A stretch of 28,971 nt of DNA from DMER64 sp041652255 (GTDB lineage Bacteria; Bacteroidota; Bacteroidia; Bacteroidales; UBA932). The position numbers and the translations under genes are program-made. The stretch lies in contig JBAZHT010000017.1 in the NCBI GenBank assembly GCA_041652255.1, positions 1-28,971 of the forward strand. Direction: 5' to 3'. Below, in pieces: positions 16,850-24,493 of the stretch. Within the stretch, counting starts at the first letter, position 1, and each line of letters begins with the position of its first letter. The notes under the pieces are model-generated. The model ran no database searches, was not told where the DNA came from, and was given only the letters and a program-made list of their open reading frames with translations.

Positions 16850-17876
16850 GAATAGTGTCCTGGATATGTTCCCCCGGGTGGAATTGAAGGGACACATTAC
16901 CCTTGTCACAACAAGTTCGCAGGTACAGAAAGCGACGGAGTACCTTTCCCGGCAATCGGTTTTGGGATTCGATACGGAAACCAAACCCCGTTTTTCTTCC
17001 GGAAAAATGTACAAGCCGGCCCTTTTGCAATTGTCTACCGGCAATCGTTCTTTTCTGATCCACCTGAATAAAACGGGGCTGCCCCCGGAACTGTTGGCCG
17101 TATTGAGTGATCCCCGCATAGTGAAAGTTGGAGCTGCTGTCAGGGACGATATTATTGGGCTGCAGCGCTACGCCGACTTTCAGGCGGAAGGGTTCATTGA
17201 TCTGCAGGAAATGGCGCAGGAATACGGCATTATGGAAAAAAGCGTCAAGAAGCTGGCGGCTATTGTTTTAGGAAAACGTGTGAGCAAGTCGCAACAGACT
17301 ACCAATTGGGAGGCTTATCCACTGTCAGAAGCCCAGGCCCGCTATGCCGCTACAGATGCTTACGTATGTTACCGTATCTACCAGGAACTGATCGCTCATC
17401 AGGAAGAAAAAAAATCCCCCCGGCAGCGGATGTACGAAGAAGTACTGGAAAGAGCTGCTTCCCTGATAAAAGACGAACCGGATCTTTTGTCCAATATGGC
17501 CAATATCAGTGCATTGATCAAGGAAACCTTTAAATTTTGGTGGGTAGGCTTCTACCGTGTGGACAAGGCAGCCGGACAACTGGTCCTGGGCCCGTTCCAG
17601 GGACCTGTAGCCTGTACCCGGATCCCTTACGGCCGGGGCGTTTGCGGTTCCTCCTGGAAACAGGGTAAAACATTGATCGTTCCCGATGTGGAAAAATTTC
17701 CGGGACATATTGCGTGCAGTTCCCGTTCGCGCTCGGAGATCGTGGTCCCTTTTTCAAATAAAGAAGGGGACATCACGGCCGTCCTTGATATTGATTCTGA
17801 AAAGCTCAATACATTCGACAAAACCGATAAGAAGTATCTGGAGAAACTGGCTGCGCTTTTTAAAAATATTTACTAA
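16830..17876 (+). CDS. Fusion of 3'-5' exonuclease (RNase D-like) and free methionine-(R)-sulfoxide reductase (GAF)
   Basis: Residues 1-195 are a DnaQ/RNase D-type 3'-5' exonuclease: D48 and E50 in LGFDTETKP, VRDD at 105-108 and YAATDAY at 172-178 give the three exonuclease motifs. Residues 201-348 are a GAF-domain free methionine-(R)-sulfoxide reductase, which repairs oxidised free methionine with thioredoxin. Its three cysteines C262, C272 and C296 have the same spacing (10 and 24) as C84, C94 and C118 of E. coli MsrC/YebR, and GPFQG and GRGVCG are present. The join carries a poly-A then poly-C run (about 17406-17421), and Met201 could be the ancestral start of the reductase, so a sequencing frameshift has to be excluded. 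An alternative start at 16866 avoids the overlap with the lipoprotein gene. Confidence 0.85.
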   Translation: MFASTIENSVLDMFPRVELKGHITLVTTSSQVQKATEYLSRQSVLGFDTETKPRFSSGKMYKPALLQLSTGNRSFLIHLNKTGLPPELLAVLSDPRIVKVGAAVRDDIIGLQRYADFQAEGFIDLQEMAQEYGIMEKSVKKLAAIVLGKRVSKSQQTTNWEAYPLSEAQARYAATDAYVCYRIYQELIAHQEEKKSPRQRMYEEVLERAASLIKDEPDLLSNMANISALIKETFKFWWVGFYRVDKAAGQLVLGPFQGPVACTRIPYGRGVCGSSWKQGKTLIVPDVEKFPGHIACSSRSRSEIVVPFSNKEGDITAVLDIDSEKLNTFDKTDKKYLEKLAALFKNIY

Positions 17877-17881
17877 CTTTG
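17874..17881 (+). promoter_or_regulatory. tRNA-Cys promoter -7 element overlapping the upstream stop codon
   Basis: TAACTTTG matches TAnnTTTG exactly. Its first three bases are the TAA stop of the fusion gene, and it lies 10 nt before the tRNA. Confidence 0.65.
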
Positions 17882-17891
17882 CAATCCTTTT

Positions 17892-17962
17892 GGTACCCTG
17901 GCCGAGTGGTTAGGCATCGGTCTGCAAAACCGAGTACAGCGGTTCGATTCCGCTGGGTACCT
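17892..17962 (+). tRNA. tRNA-Cys (anticodon GCA)
   Basis: The cloverleaf is complete. The acceptor is GGTACCC at 17892-17898 with GGGTACC at 17955-17961. The D arm has GCC/GGC. The anticodon arm is TCGGT/ACCGA around the loop CTGCAAA, with anticodon GCA at 17924-17926. The T arm is AGCGG/CCGCT around TTCGATT. The discriminator is T17962 and CCA is not encoded. A hairpin with a T run follows directly. Confidence 0.97.
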
Positions 17963-17964
17963 CT

Positions 17965-17995
17965 AAAAAAGCCGGCTTTGGGTCGGTTTTTTTTT
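17965..17995 (+). terminator. Intrinsic terminator after tRNA-Cys
   Basis: An A-run with GCCG pairs with CGGT and a nine-T run across the loop, giving an A/T-based stem around a short GC core followed by a T tract. Confidence 0.7.
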
Positions 17996-18001
17996 GGCAC
18001 G

Positions 18002-18135
18002 GCAAGGGGTGCAACGGACACTTGATTCTTTTGCCTGAGAACCAGGCAATTATAAAAATCATACCCCCGGGGGTATGATTTTTATAAGTCGCTGAAAATC
18101 AACGAAAAGAATCAAGTGTCCGTTGCACCCCTTGC
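18002..18135. repeat. 134-bp cloverleaf-like inverted repeat with a perfect 38-bp central palindrome
   Basis: The outer arms at 18002-18032 and 18105-18135 are perfect 31-nt reverse complements. Inside, from left to right, are a 7-bp hairpin TTGCCTG/CAGGCAA (18031-18049), a gapless 38-nt palindrome (18050-18087, centre CCCCC|GGGGG, with A- and T-runs giving terminator-like tracts in both directions), and a weak hairpin (18091-18104, one mismatch). The right arm holds the final eight codons and stop of the fkbM-type gene. It lies between convergent units, so a bidirectional terminator is the simplest reading. A MITE-like element with 31-bp terminal inverted repeats is an alternative; no clear target-site duplication is visible. 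Confidence 0.85.
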
Positions 18136-19248
18136 GCTGGCATAGAGAACGGCATCTATGGCCATGGGTTTGTGCACCCGGAAATAGAACCTGTATTCAG
18201 GGACGAGTGTTTTCAAGTAATCAACCAGCACGGGGATATCGTCTTTTTTGTGGTAGGCGGCCAGGGCCAGAAGCGGTCTGTATTTGAGGAGGGTTTGCCG
18301 GGCTCCCTGCAGGGCTTTCAGCTCGTTTCCTTCCACGTCCATTACGATCAAGGTAGCCGGAGATGAATCCAACATTTCGTCTATAGTGATGGATTCAACT
18401 GATACAGAACCCGTTACGGAAGTTTCTACGTTCCGGGAAAGCATGGTCCCTTCATTCAGAAAGTAAACAGAGTCAGAAGTGTTTGAGATACATTTAGGGA
18501 TTATGGCTACCTTTCCATCCGGTGCTACGGTACGGATATATTCTCTCAGTTTTTGCACGTTCATGCTGTCGGGTTCACAGGCGTAAATCTTGGAGTATCG
18601 GCTTCCGACTGCTTCCAGAAAATCCCTGATGGTATCCCCGGTAAAGGCCCCGCAATTGATCATGAACTCTTCCCGCGTAAGTGTCAGATCCTTAATCACA
18701 TTATGTTCCGAAAAATACTGAGGCCTCCTGACAAAAGGAAACAGGTGTGAGGCATCTTTGGTGACCTTGGCATTAATATAAGCTTCCAGGCTGTCTTTTG
18801 AGAGTTTGTCTTCCAACAGTTCACAGACCCGGTTGAAAGATCCGATGTTGGATGTAACAAAGTCGCTGTCCATAGGTTCCAGGACACCACGGTCGTATAT
18901 GGAAGATAAAAAGCTGATGATTTTTGCTCCGGGAAATAGTTCGCGGTATTTACTCAGATCGTTACGGTACCCGCCAAAAAAACACAACAATACGTTGAAT
19001 GCGGGATGTTGTCGGTTCAATTGCGATATGGATAATAAGGGATAGTCCGCACGGGATCGCAGGTCAGGTATGTATTTATCGTCTATCACACGGCCTGCGA
19101 TCTGCAGACCGTTTTCATGCAAACAGAGCTGTGTCGTGTCCGCAATCAATCCTATACCATACAGGAATACAGGCAATCCGGATGCTTTCAATTCTTTGAG
19201 CAGCAACTCATCCCGGCTGTACTTTCCGGATATTTGTATATTTTCCAT
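18112..19248 (-). CDS. FkbM-family SAM-dependent methyltransferase (378 aa)
   Basis: The start is set at the ATG at 19248 (MENIQISGKYS) because a TATCTTTG promoter box lies only 7 nt upstream; the longer frame would begin upstream of that promoter. The N-terminal part, about residues 1-150, includes a Rossmann-like segment (PVFLYGIGLIADTTQLCL). The C-terminal half is the Methyltransf_21 domain with FMINCGAFTGDTIRDFL (SAM motif I), IYACEPDSMN, and LIVMDVEGNELKALQGA. FkbM relatives O-methylate sugars and natural products; the substrate here is unknown. Its last eight codons and stop fall within the right arm of the 134-bp inverted repeat. Confidence 0.85.
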   Translation of the reverse strand: MENIQISGKYSRDELLLKELKASGLPVFLYGIGLIADTTQLCLHENGLQIAGRVIDDKYIPDLRSRADYPLLSISQLNRQHPAFNVLLCFFGGYRNDLSKYRELFPGAKIISFLSSIYDRGVLEPMDSDFVTSNIGSFNRVCELLEDKLSKDSLEAYINAKVTKDASHLFPFVRRPQYFSEHNVIKDLTLTREEFMINCGAFTGDTIRDFLEAVGSRYSKIYACEPDSMNVQKLREYIRTVAPDGKVAIIPKCISNTSDSVYFLNEGTMLSRNVETSVTGSVSVESITIDEMLDSSPATLIVMDVEGNELKALQGARQTLLKYRPLLALAAYHKKDDIPVLVDYLKTLVPEYRFYFRVHKPMAIDAVLYASARGATDT

Positions 19249-19255
19249 AGTGTTG

Positions 19256-19263
19256 CAAAGATA
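19256..19263 (-). promoter_or_regulatory. Promoter -7 element of the FkbM methyltransferase gene
   Basis: TATCTTTG on the minus strand lies 7 nt before the ATG at 19248, so the mRNA is expected to be leaderless or nearly so. It supports the downstream start. Confidence 0.6.
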
Positions 19264-19287
19264 AGTATTTCCTCGGCAGATTTTTTT

Positions 19288-19295
19288 TATCTTTG
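19288..19295 (+). promoter_or_regulatory. Promoter -7 element of the cytochrome c operon
   Basis: TATCTTTG on the plus strand, 22 nt before the ATG at 19318, is the divergent partner of the minus-strand box 24 nt away. Confidence 0.6.
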
Positions 19296-19317
19296 TTACC
19301 AACCAAACCATTCGCCT

Positions 19318-20052
19318 ATGACGGTCAGTCTGCATCTTTTTGCTTTCCCCGTAAATTTGATAGTAGGATTGTGTATTGTTTTCTTAGGATGGAAATTCCG
19401 GAAACTATACCGGGATAAATACATGACCATAGCCCTGCTCCTGTTGATAGCCGTATCGCTGGTACAAGGATTTATGCCTGTACATATAGCGTTTACACGC
19501 ATGTGGCCTTTTGTGGTGGTTCTTACGGTGTTTTTGATCGTATTGGCATCGCGTCTGTTTCTGAAATTTTCCCTGGCAGGATTCGGACTGTGGCTGGCTT
19601 TATGGGCCGGCATGCTGGGAACTGCCGATGCCTCCGTGACACATGTCATGGTTCCCCGCCAAGAGTACGCACGTACCTCACTGCCTTTTACTATGCGGCT
19701 GGAAGATTTCGGGATAACCCGGTACCAGGCAGGCGAACCGATGGAATACCGGGCACAGGTTTCCCTTAAGGACATCGACAGCAGGGAGGATGCCTCGGAC
19801 AGCAGGGAGGATGCCTTTGACCGCAGGGAGGATGACTCGGACCGCAAAGAGAATTCTGTGCTCAAGACACTGCGGGTTAACCACCCCGTGAATTATAAAG
19901 GGCACCAGGTATATTTGATGGATTACGACTCGGCAAAAGGAGACCTGACAGATTACTGTATTGTTATGGTGACCCGGCAGCCGTGGCGATGGCTGGTCTT
20001 TGCAGGAATACTGTTGTTGCTGGCCGGAGCCTTAAAAACTTTTTTCGTATGA
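19318..20052 (+). CDS. ResB/CcsB-like cytochrome c biogenesis protein with acidic repeat (244 aa)
   Basis: CcsB works with CcsA in system II haem attachment to apocytochrome c outside the cytoplasm. From the ATG at 19318 the protein has four N-terminal membrane helices (about 8-25, 36-53, 62-82, 86-104), a periplasmic domain, and a last helix (about 224-242). LRVNHPVNYKGHQVYLMDY near 185-203 matches the ResB C-terminal signature with its conserved His189. It is shorter than most ResB proteins. Residues 151-178 form an acidic repeat (SREDASD-type) encoded by 21-bp tandem repeats, which is unusual for the family. The stop codon overlaps the ccsA start as ATGA. The longer frame from 19117 runs back through the promoter and is rejected. 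Confidence 0.8.
   Translation: MTVSLHLFAFPVNLIVGLCIVFLGWKFRKLYRDKYMTIALLLLIAVSLVQGFMPVHIAFTRMWPFVVVLTVFLIVLASRLFLKFSLAGFGLWLALWAGMLGTADASVTHVMVPRQEYARTSLPFTMRLEDFGITRYQAGEPMEYRAQVSLKDIDSREDASDSREDAFDRREDDSDRKENSVLKTLRVNHPVNYKGHQVYLMDYDSAKGDLTDYCIVMVTRQPWRWLVFAGILLLLAGALKTFFV
19777..19851 (+). repeat. 21-bp tandem repeat inside the ResB-like gene
   Basis: Three full 21-bp units, 19777-19797, 19798-19818 and 19819-19839, plus a partial fourth, share GAC-(a/c)GCAGGGAGGATG. Each adds seven acidic and basic residues in frame, of the form D-(S/R)-R-E-D-x-x. Confidence 0.85.
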
Positions 20053-20843
20053 CCTGGGATCATTTAACATATTTTGCCGTTGCAGCGGCTTGTTGCTGGA
20101 TGACCGGGTCTGTGACATCATTTTTCACCCGAAAAAAAGCCGCCCTTTGGACCGTAATTCTTTATACCGCGGGAATATTGATATACGCTTCTTTTATTGC
20201 AGCTTTCTGGATATCTTTAAAACGACCGCCACTGGTTACTATGGGAGAAACCCGGCTGTGGTATTCCCTGTTCCTGGCACTGGCCGGATTGATCACATAC
20301 ATACGATGGAAATACAAATGGATCCTCTCCCTGACGACAGTTATGGCGCTGGTTTTCCTTTTGATAAATATATTGCGGCCCGAGATCCACAACCGTGTTT
20401 TAATGCCGGCCCTGCAAAGTATCTGGTTCATTCCCCATGTTACTGTATACATGTTTTCTTATGCATTGCTGGCTTGTACTTTTTTACTGGCCTTATCCGG
20501 TCTGATAAGGCCTTCGTTGAATGTGCTCCCGGCTATTGATAAATTGTGTCGTGCCGGACTTTCCTTTTTTACTGTTGGCATGTTGCTGGGGACTCTGTGG
20601 GCCAAACAGGCCTGGGGGGACTATTGGAGCTGGGATCCAAAAGAAACCTGGGCTGCCATCACCTGGTTGTTGTATGTTTTTTATTTTTACCTGAAAAGCA
20701 TACGGCCAAATTTCCACAAACACCTCTACATTTCGTTGATCGTTGCTTTTCTGGCTTTACAGGTCTGCTGGTATGGATTGCAATACCTGCCTTCGGCCAG
20801 GGGAAGCATGCATAATTACGCACTCAATATCCAGCAAAGATGA
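20049..20843 (+). CDS. ccsA: Cytochrome c biogenesis protein CcsA
   Basis: CcsA is the haem-handling subunit of system II cytochrome c synthesis. The 264-residue protein has about eight membrane helices. The WWD haem-binding motif AWGDYWSWDPKETW lies at 188-201, and the flanking periplasmic histidines appear as H130 (FIPHVTVYM) and H255 (GSMHNYA). The start ATG at 20049 overlaps the stop of the ResB-like gene (ATGA), and the stop overlaps the peroxidase start in the same way. An upstream frame from 19983 would overlap the ResB gene by 70 nt and is rejected. Confidence 0.92.
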   Translation: MTWDHLTYFAVAAACCWMTGSVTSFFTRKKAALWTVILYTAGILIYASFIAAFWISLKRPPLVTMGETRLWYSLFLALAGLITYIRWKYKWILSLTTVMALVFLLINILRPEIHNRVLMPALQSIWFIPHVTVYMFSYALLACTFLLALSGLIRPSLNVLPAIDKLCRAGLSFFTVGMLLGTLWAKQAWGDYWSWDPKETWAAITWLLYVFYFYLKSIRPNFHKHLYISLIVAFLALQVCWYGLQYLPSARGSMHNYALNIQQR

Positions 20844-22267
20844 AGCGGTTTCTGAACATACTCTGGAAACTTACCGGGTCCTTGATCATCATGATAGGTA
20901 CAGGAATATTCCTCTCGCGCATTGTCAACCAGGCACCTCCTGCCGACATGATGCTTTCGGACCGGGTCAATGCAATAGTTGATCAGGGAGGCTGTTTCAT
21001 TTGTCACGGGGGGCCTCATGAATTTTGCACACATATAAACTGGCCTGTTTTCGGTGCGGCTATTCGCAGAGATGCTGAAAAAGGCATCCGTTACGCAGAT
21101 GCTTCCTATGCCTTGGCATACGTTATTGAGGATTTGCCTTACGATCAGACATCTTTGGTAAAATTACAAAAAGCCGTTTCACAACAAAGTATGCCTCCTT
21201 TGAGTTTTTATATAATACACTGGAAATCTTACCTCATCCGGGATAAACAGGAAATTTTTCTGAACTGGATATACGATCAGCTCTCCACCTATTATTCTTA
21301 TCCGTACCCTTCTGAAGAATATCCTTTTGAACCGGTAAGTCCCGTTCCGGAGTTTGTCCCTTACGATGCGGATAAAGCGGCACTGGGTGAACTGCTTTTT
21401 CACGACACACGACTCTCGGTGGACAACACAGTGTCCTGTGCCACCTGTCACAACTTGCAAACAGCCGGTGTTGACAACCTGGATTTTTCGGTAGGTGTAT
21501 ACAACCAACCCGGCACCACCACTTCCCTATCTGTTTTCAACGCCATTTTTCATGCTTTCCATTTTTGGAACGGCAATGCCTCGACACTGCACGACCAGAC
21601 ATACCAGGCGTTGCTTGATCCTGTAAAAATGGGCAACGACAGCCTGGACCGTATCTTTGAGATTTTATCTGAAGATTCCACGCTGACTGAGCGTTTCCTG
21701 GTACCTTACCCATCGGGTTATTCAGACACCACAATAACCGATGCCCTTGCCGAGTTTCATAAAACCCTGATCACTCCAAATTCAGCCTTTGACAAGTACC
21801 TCAAAGGAGATGTGGGAGCGATAGACAAGCAAGAGCGAGAAGGATATCGTTTGTTTAAAAAATTCGGATGTGCTACCTGTCATAACGGTATTGCTATGGG
21901 AGGGACATCTTTCGAATTTATGGGAGTAGCTAACGATTATTTCCCGGATATCCGGCAAATTTCACTGGAAGACATGGGCCGTTATTCAGTAACATCCCTG
22001 CCTTCTGACATGCATCGTTTTAAAGTTCCGGGACTTAGAAACATTGCCCTTACATACCCGTATTTTCACGATGCATCCGCCAGAACGTTACAAGATGCCG
22101 TTGCTGATATGGCTTACTACCAAAGGGATAAAAATCTATCCAAGAGGCAGATCCGGGCCATTGTATCATTTCTCAACACCCTTACCGGAGAATACAGGGG
22201 CATTTCGTTAGACAATGTCGATGGGGAAAAACACAAAAATGTAGTGGGCCAGTCCGGCCAAAAGTAA
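20840..22267 (+). CDS. Tri-haem cytochrome c peroxidase
   Basis: Residues about 8-28 form an N-terminal membrane anchor or signal. Three CxxCH haem c sites follow: CFICH at 52-56, CATCH at 200-204 and CATCH at 344-348. The last two belong to a bacterial di-haem peroxidase (CCP/MauG) domain covering about 165-445, which reduces hydrogen peroxide in the periplasm. The first lies in an added haem-binding domain of about 110 residues that resembles the haem-binding domain of other Bacteroidota proteins and could pass electrons from the quinone pool, as in the three-haem peroxidases of other bacteria. Start ATGA overlap with ccsA makes the peroxidase the natural client of the maturation genes. Its 3' end overlaps the converging gene by 60 nt. 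Confidence 0.9.
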   Translation: MKRFLNILWKLTGSLIIMIGTGIFLSRIVNQAPPADMMLSDRVNAIVDQGGCFICHGGPHEFCTHINWPVFGAAIRRDAEKGIRYADASYALAYVIEDLPYDQTSLVKLQKAVSQQSMPPLSFYIIHWKSYLIRDKQEIFLNWIYDQLSTYYSYPYPSEEYPFEPVSPVPEFVPYDADKAALGELLFHDTRLSVDNTVSCATCHNLQTAGVDNLDFSVGVYNQPGTTTSLSVFNAIFHAFHFWNGNASTLHDQTYQALLDPVKMGNDSLDRIFEILSEDSTLTERFLVPYPSGYSDTTITDALAEFHKTLITPNSAFDKYLKGDVGAIDKQEREGYRLFKKFGCATCHNGIAMGGTSFEFMGVANDYFPDIRQISLEDMGRYSVTSLPSDMHRFKVPGLRNIALTYPYFHDASARTLQDAVADMAYYQRDKNLSKRQIRAIVSFLNTLTGEYRGISLDNVDGEKHKNVVGQSGQK

Positions 22268-23158
22268 TAAGACCAGCCAAATCCTTGAACCAAAAAGGCG
22301 TCTTTCCGAAAACAGGGAAGTTATAATCAAAGAGGTCGGGATCATCACTACCAGCACCATTCCTTTTGCATAAGCGGGGTAGAACACCATTACCAAAACC
22401 GTGAAAATAATGATCCAGAACATGGATCCGTAAAAACGAGATATTGTGACAGTAGTCGTGGTGTCGCGGTGTACCAGCCGTATGAACATGGACAGTATCA
22501 CCAACAGGGATAGCAGGGACACCAGTACGATCCGGGTAATGGTAAAAGAGGCAAAAGCCATTGAAGGATCCGGTTTCGTGAAAAATGCAGCGGTTTGCAT
22601 CCAGTATTCTGTTATGTCTTTATGGAGAAACCACAGAATGGCAGTCACTAAAAAAACCGGAACCAGTATCCCGCCTAAAAATGCCACAACGTCTTTACCG
22701 GACAGTTTTACCATACGTATAAAACTGATAATAAAAGGTATCAGAAGAAAGAAAACGGGAGTATACAGCATTCCTGCACAGGTAATGAAAAAGGAACACA
22801 GGAAAGGTCCCGATCGTGTCCCTGAAATAAAGGCGGCATATACCAATGCATAAACGGCCGCGGCCGTAAGGAGGGCTGCTGCATACAAACGCGGATTTTC
22901 ATACGTTTGCGGAAAACAGGAAACCAGCCATACATAACAAACCAGGATCCATAGCGTCCGCTCAGGCAGAAGCCCGTAGCGGTCATTAAGGAATGAAAGC
23001 AAGATCCCGGTCGCCAAAATGATAAAAGACTCTGACAAATGCAGGTACCAAAGGCAGGGCCCCTCAACAACCAAACAATAAAACAAGCGAAATACTGCCA
23101 TCAGTAAAAAGGACAACAGGAATGCGCCTGTAAGACTGCGTTTAATGTATTGGATCAT
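22208..23158 (-). CDS. Polytopic membrane protein (316 aa)
   Basis: This hydrophobic protein has roughly nine or ten predicted membrane helices and short charged loops (for example LNDRYGLLPERT, FIRMVKLSGKD, RLVHRDTTT). No catalytic motif is visible. Its size and layout are like the DUF6427-type proteins of Bacteroidota, but I cannot confirm that match by eye. The start lies one base after the purD stop codon, so the two are probably cotranscribed. The last 20 codons overlap the peroxidase gene on the other strand. Confidence 0.7.
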   Translation of the reverse strand: MIQYIKRSLTGAFLLSFLLMAVFRLFYCLVVEGPCLWYLHLSESFIILATGILLSFLNDRYGLLPERTLWILVCYVWLVSCFPQTYENPRLYAAALLTAAAVYALVYAAFISGTRSGPFLCSFFITCAGMLYTPVFFLLIPFIISFIRMVKLSGKDVVAFLGGILVPVFLVTAILWFLHKDITEYWMQTAAFFTKPDPSMAFASFTITRIVLVSLLSLLVILSMFIRLVHRDTTTTVTISRFYGSMFWIIIFTVLVMVFYPAYAKGMVLVVMIPTSLIITSLFSERRLFGSRIWLVLLLLAGLAHYIFVFFPIDIV

Positions 23159-23159
23159 A

Positions 23160-24464
23160 TTACAGTGTTTGCATATTCATGAGATCTTCTCCAATATCTT
23201 TACGGTAATACATGTCCCTGAAAGATATCCTTGACAATTCCCTGTAAGCTTTTTTACGGGCATGTTCCGGGGTTGAAGCCAGTGCCGATACGGCCAAAAC
23301 ACGTCCTCCGGCTGTTTTTATTGGATGCTCCCCTGTAGTACCCATGTGGAAGACCGTTGCATCCCGGACGCGGTCCAGTCCCTCAATATCATATCCTTTT
23401 TCATAAGGACCCGGATATCCTCCGGAAACTGTAACTACGGTCACACAATGTTTATTATTCAAGGAAAGATCTGTTTTGTCCAGAGAACGGTTTTTCAACG
23501 CGGCGCAGGCTGCAGCCAGGTCACCCTGCAGGCGCATGACAACGGATTCTGTCTCGGGATCACCCATCCTGATGTTGTATTCTATTAGGTAAGGATCTCC
23601 TTTACAATTCATCAGACCAAAAAATATAAATCCGCGGTAATCGCAACCTTCTTTTTGCAATCCGGATAATGTAGGACGTATGATCCTTTCTTCCACTTTA
23701 TTCATAAATTCTTTCGCGGCAAAAGGAACGGGAGATACGGCTCCCATTCCGCCGGTATTCAGTCCGTTGTCGTGCTCCCCGATTCTTTTGTAATCTTTTG
23801 CCTCGGGAAGTATCTTATAATGTATCCCGTCTGTGATCACAAAAACGGACACTTCAATGCCGTCCAGGAATTCTTCTACAACCACTTTATTGCCGGCAGT
23901 CCCGAATTTTCCGTCCAGGATCTCTTTCAGATGCTCCCGGGCCTGCTGCAGATCCGTTTCTATCAATACACCTTTGCCTGCTGCCAGGCCGTCGGCTTTT
24001 AACACGTACGGAGCACGCATGGTTTCCAAAAACAAACATGCTTCCCGGTAATGGTCCGCGTCAAATGTTTGGTAACGGGCTGTGGGGATGTTGTAGGCAT
24101 ACATAAACCCTTTGGCGTAATCCTTACTGCCTTCCAGCCTGGCTCCGTCACTACCCGGCCCCACCACTAAAATATGTGATAAAGCCGGATCCTGCAGACA
24201 AAAATCTTTAATCCCTTTTACCAGGGGTTCTTCCGGACCCACCACAAGCATATCTATATGGTATTGCAACAAGGCAGAACGTATAGCCGGAAAATTTGCG
24301 GGGGATAATGCAACATTAACAACATGCTTTCCGTTTGTTAAAGTGAGAGCCACAGTTCCCGGATTGCCAGGTGCCACAAAAAGCTCCTCTACCAAAGGTG
24401 ATTGAACCAATTTCCAGGCAAGCGCATGCTCCCTGCCGCCGGAACCCAAAACAAGAATTTTCAT
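23160..24464 (-). CDS. purD: Phosphoribosylamine-glycine ligase
   Basis: PurD joins glycine to phosphoribosylamine in the second step of purine synthesis and has an ATP-grasp fold. The 434-residue length is typical. Landmarks are MKILVLGSGGREHALAWKL and APGNPGT at the N-terminus, GPEEPLVKGI, GSKDYAKGFM, the ATP-grasp segments APYVLKADGLAAGKGV and VVVEEFLDGIEVSVF, and the metal-binding EYNIRMGDPETE. A TAACTTTG element lies 4 nt before the ATG, so the mRNA is probably leaderless. The divergent neighbour is the DUF4252/sigma-factor operon. Confidence 0.95.
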   Translation of the reverse strand: MKILVLGSGGREHALAWKLVQSPLVEELFVAPGNPGTVALTLTNGKHVVNVALSPANFPAIRSALLQYHIDMLVVGPEEPLVKGIKDFCLQDPALSHILVVGPGSDGARLEGSKDYAKGFMYAYNIPTARYQTFDADHYREACLFLETMRAPYVLKADGLAAGKGVLIETDLQQAREHLKEILDGKFGTAGNKVVVEEFLDGIEVSVFVITDGIHYKILPEAKDYKRIGEHDNGLNTGGMGAVSPVPFAAKEFMNKVEERIIRPTLSGLQKEGCDYRGFIFFGLMNCKGDPYLIEYNIRMGDPETESVVMRLQGDLAAACAALKNRSLDKTDLSLNNKHCVTVVTVSGGYPGPYEKGYDIEGLDRVRDATVFHMGTTGEHPIKTAGGRVLAVSALASTPEHARKKAYRELSRISFRDMYYRKDIGEDLMNMQTL

Positions 24465-24468
24465 AACA

Positions 24469-24476
24469 CAAAGTTA
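24469..24476 (-). promoter_or_regulatory. purD promoter -7 element (leaderless)
   Basis: TAACTTTG on the minus strand ends 4 nt before the purD ATG. With the usual distance from this box to the start of transcription, the mRNA would begin at or next to the start codon. Confidence 0.55.
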
Positions 24477-24493
24477 AATATTCTAATGAGAGG

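Noticed and set aside
19117..19317. 67-residue N-terminal extension of the ResB-like gene
   Set aside because: It lies antisense to the FkbM gene start, runs through the promoter region, and adds no signal or domain.
19249..19335. 29-residue N-terminal extension of the FkbM protein
   Set aside because: It would begin upstream of the minus-strand promoter box and overlap the divergent ResB-like gene.
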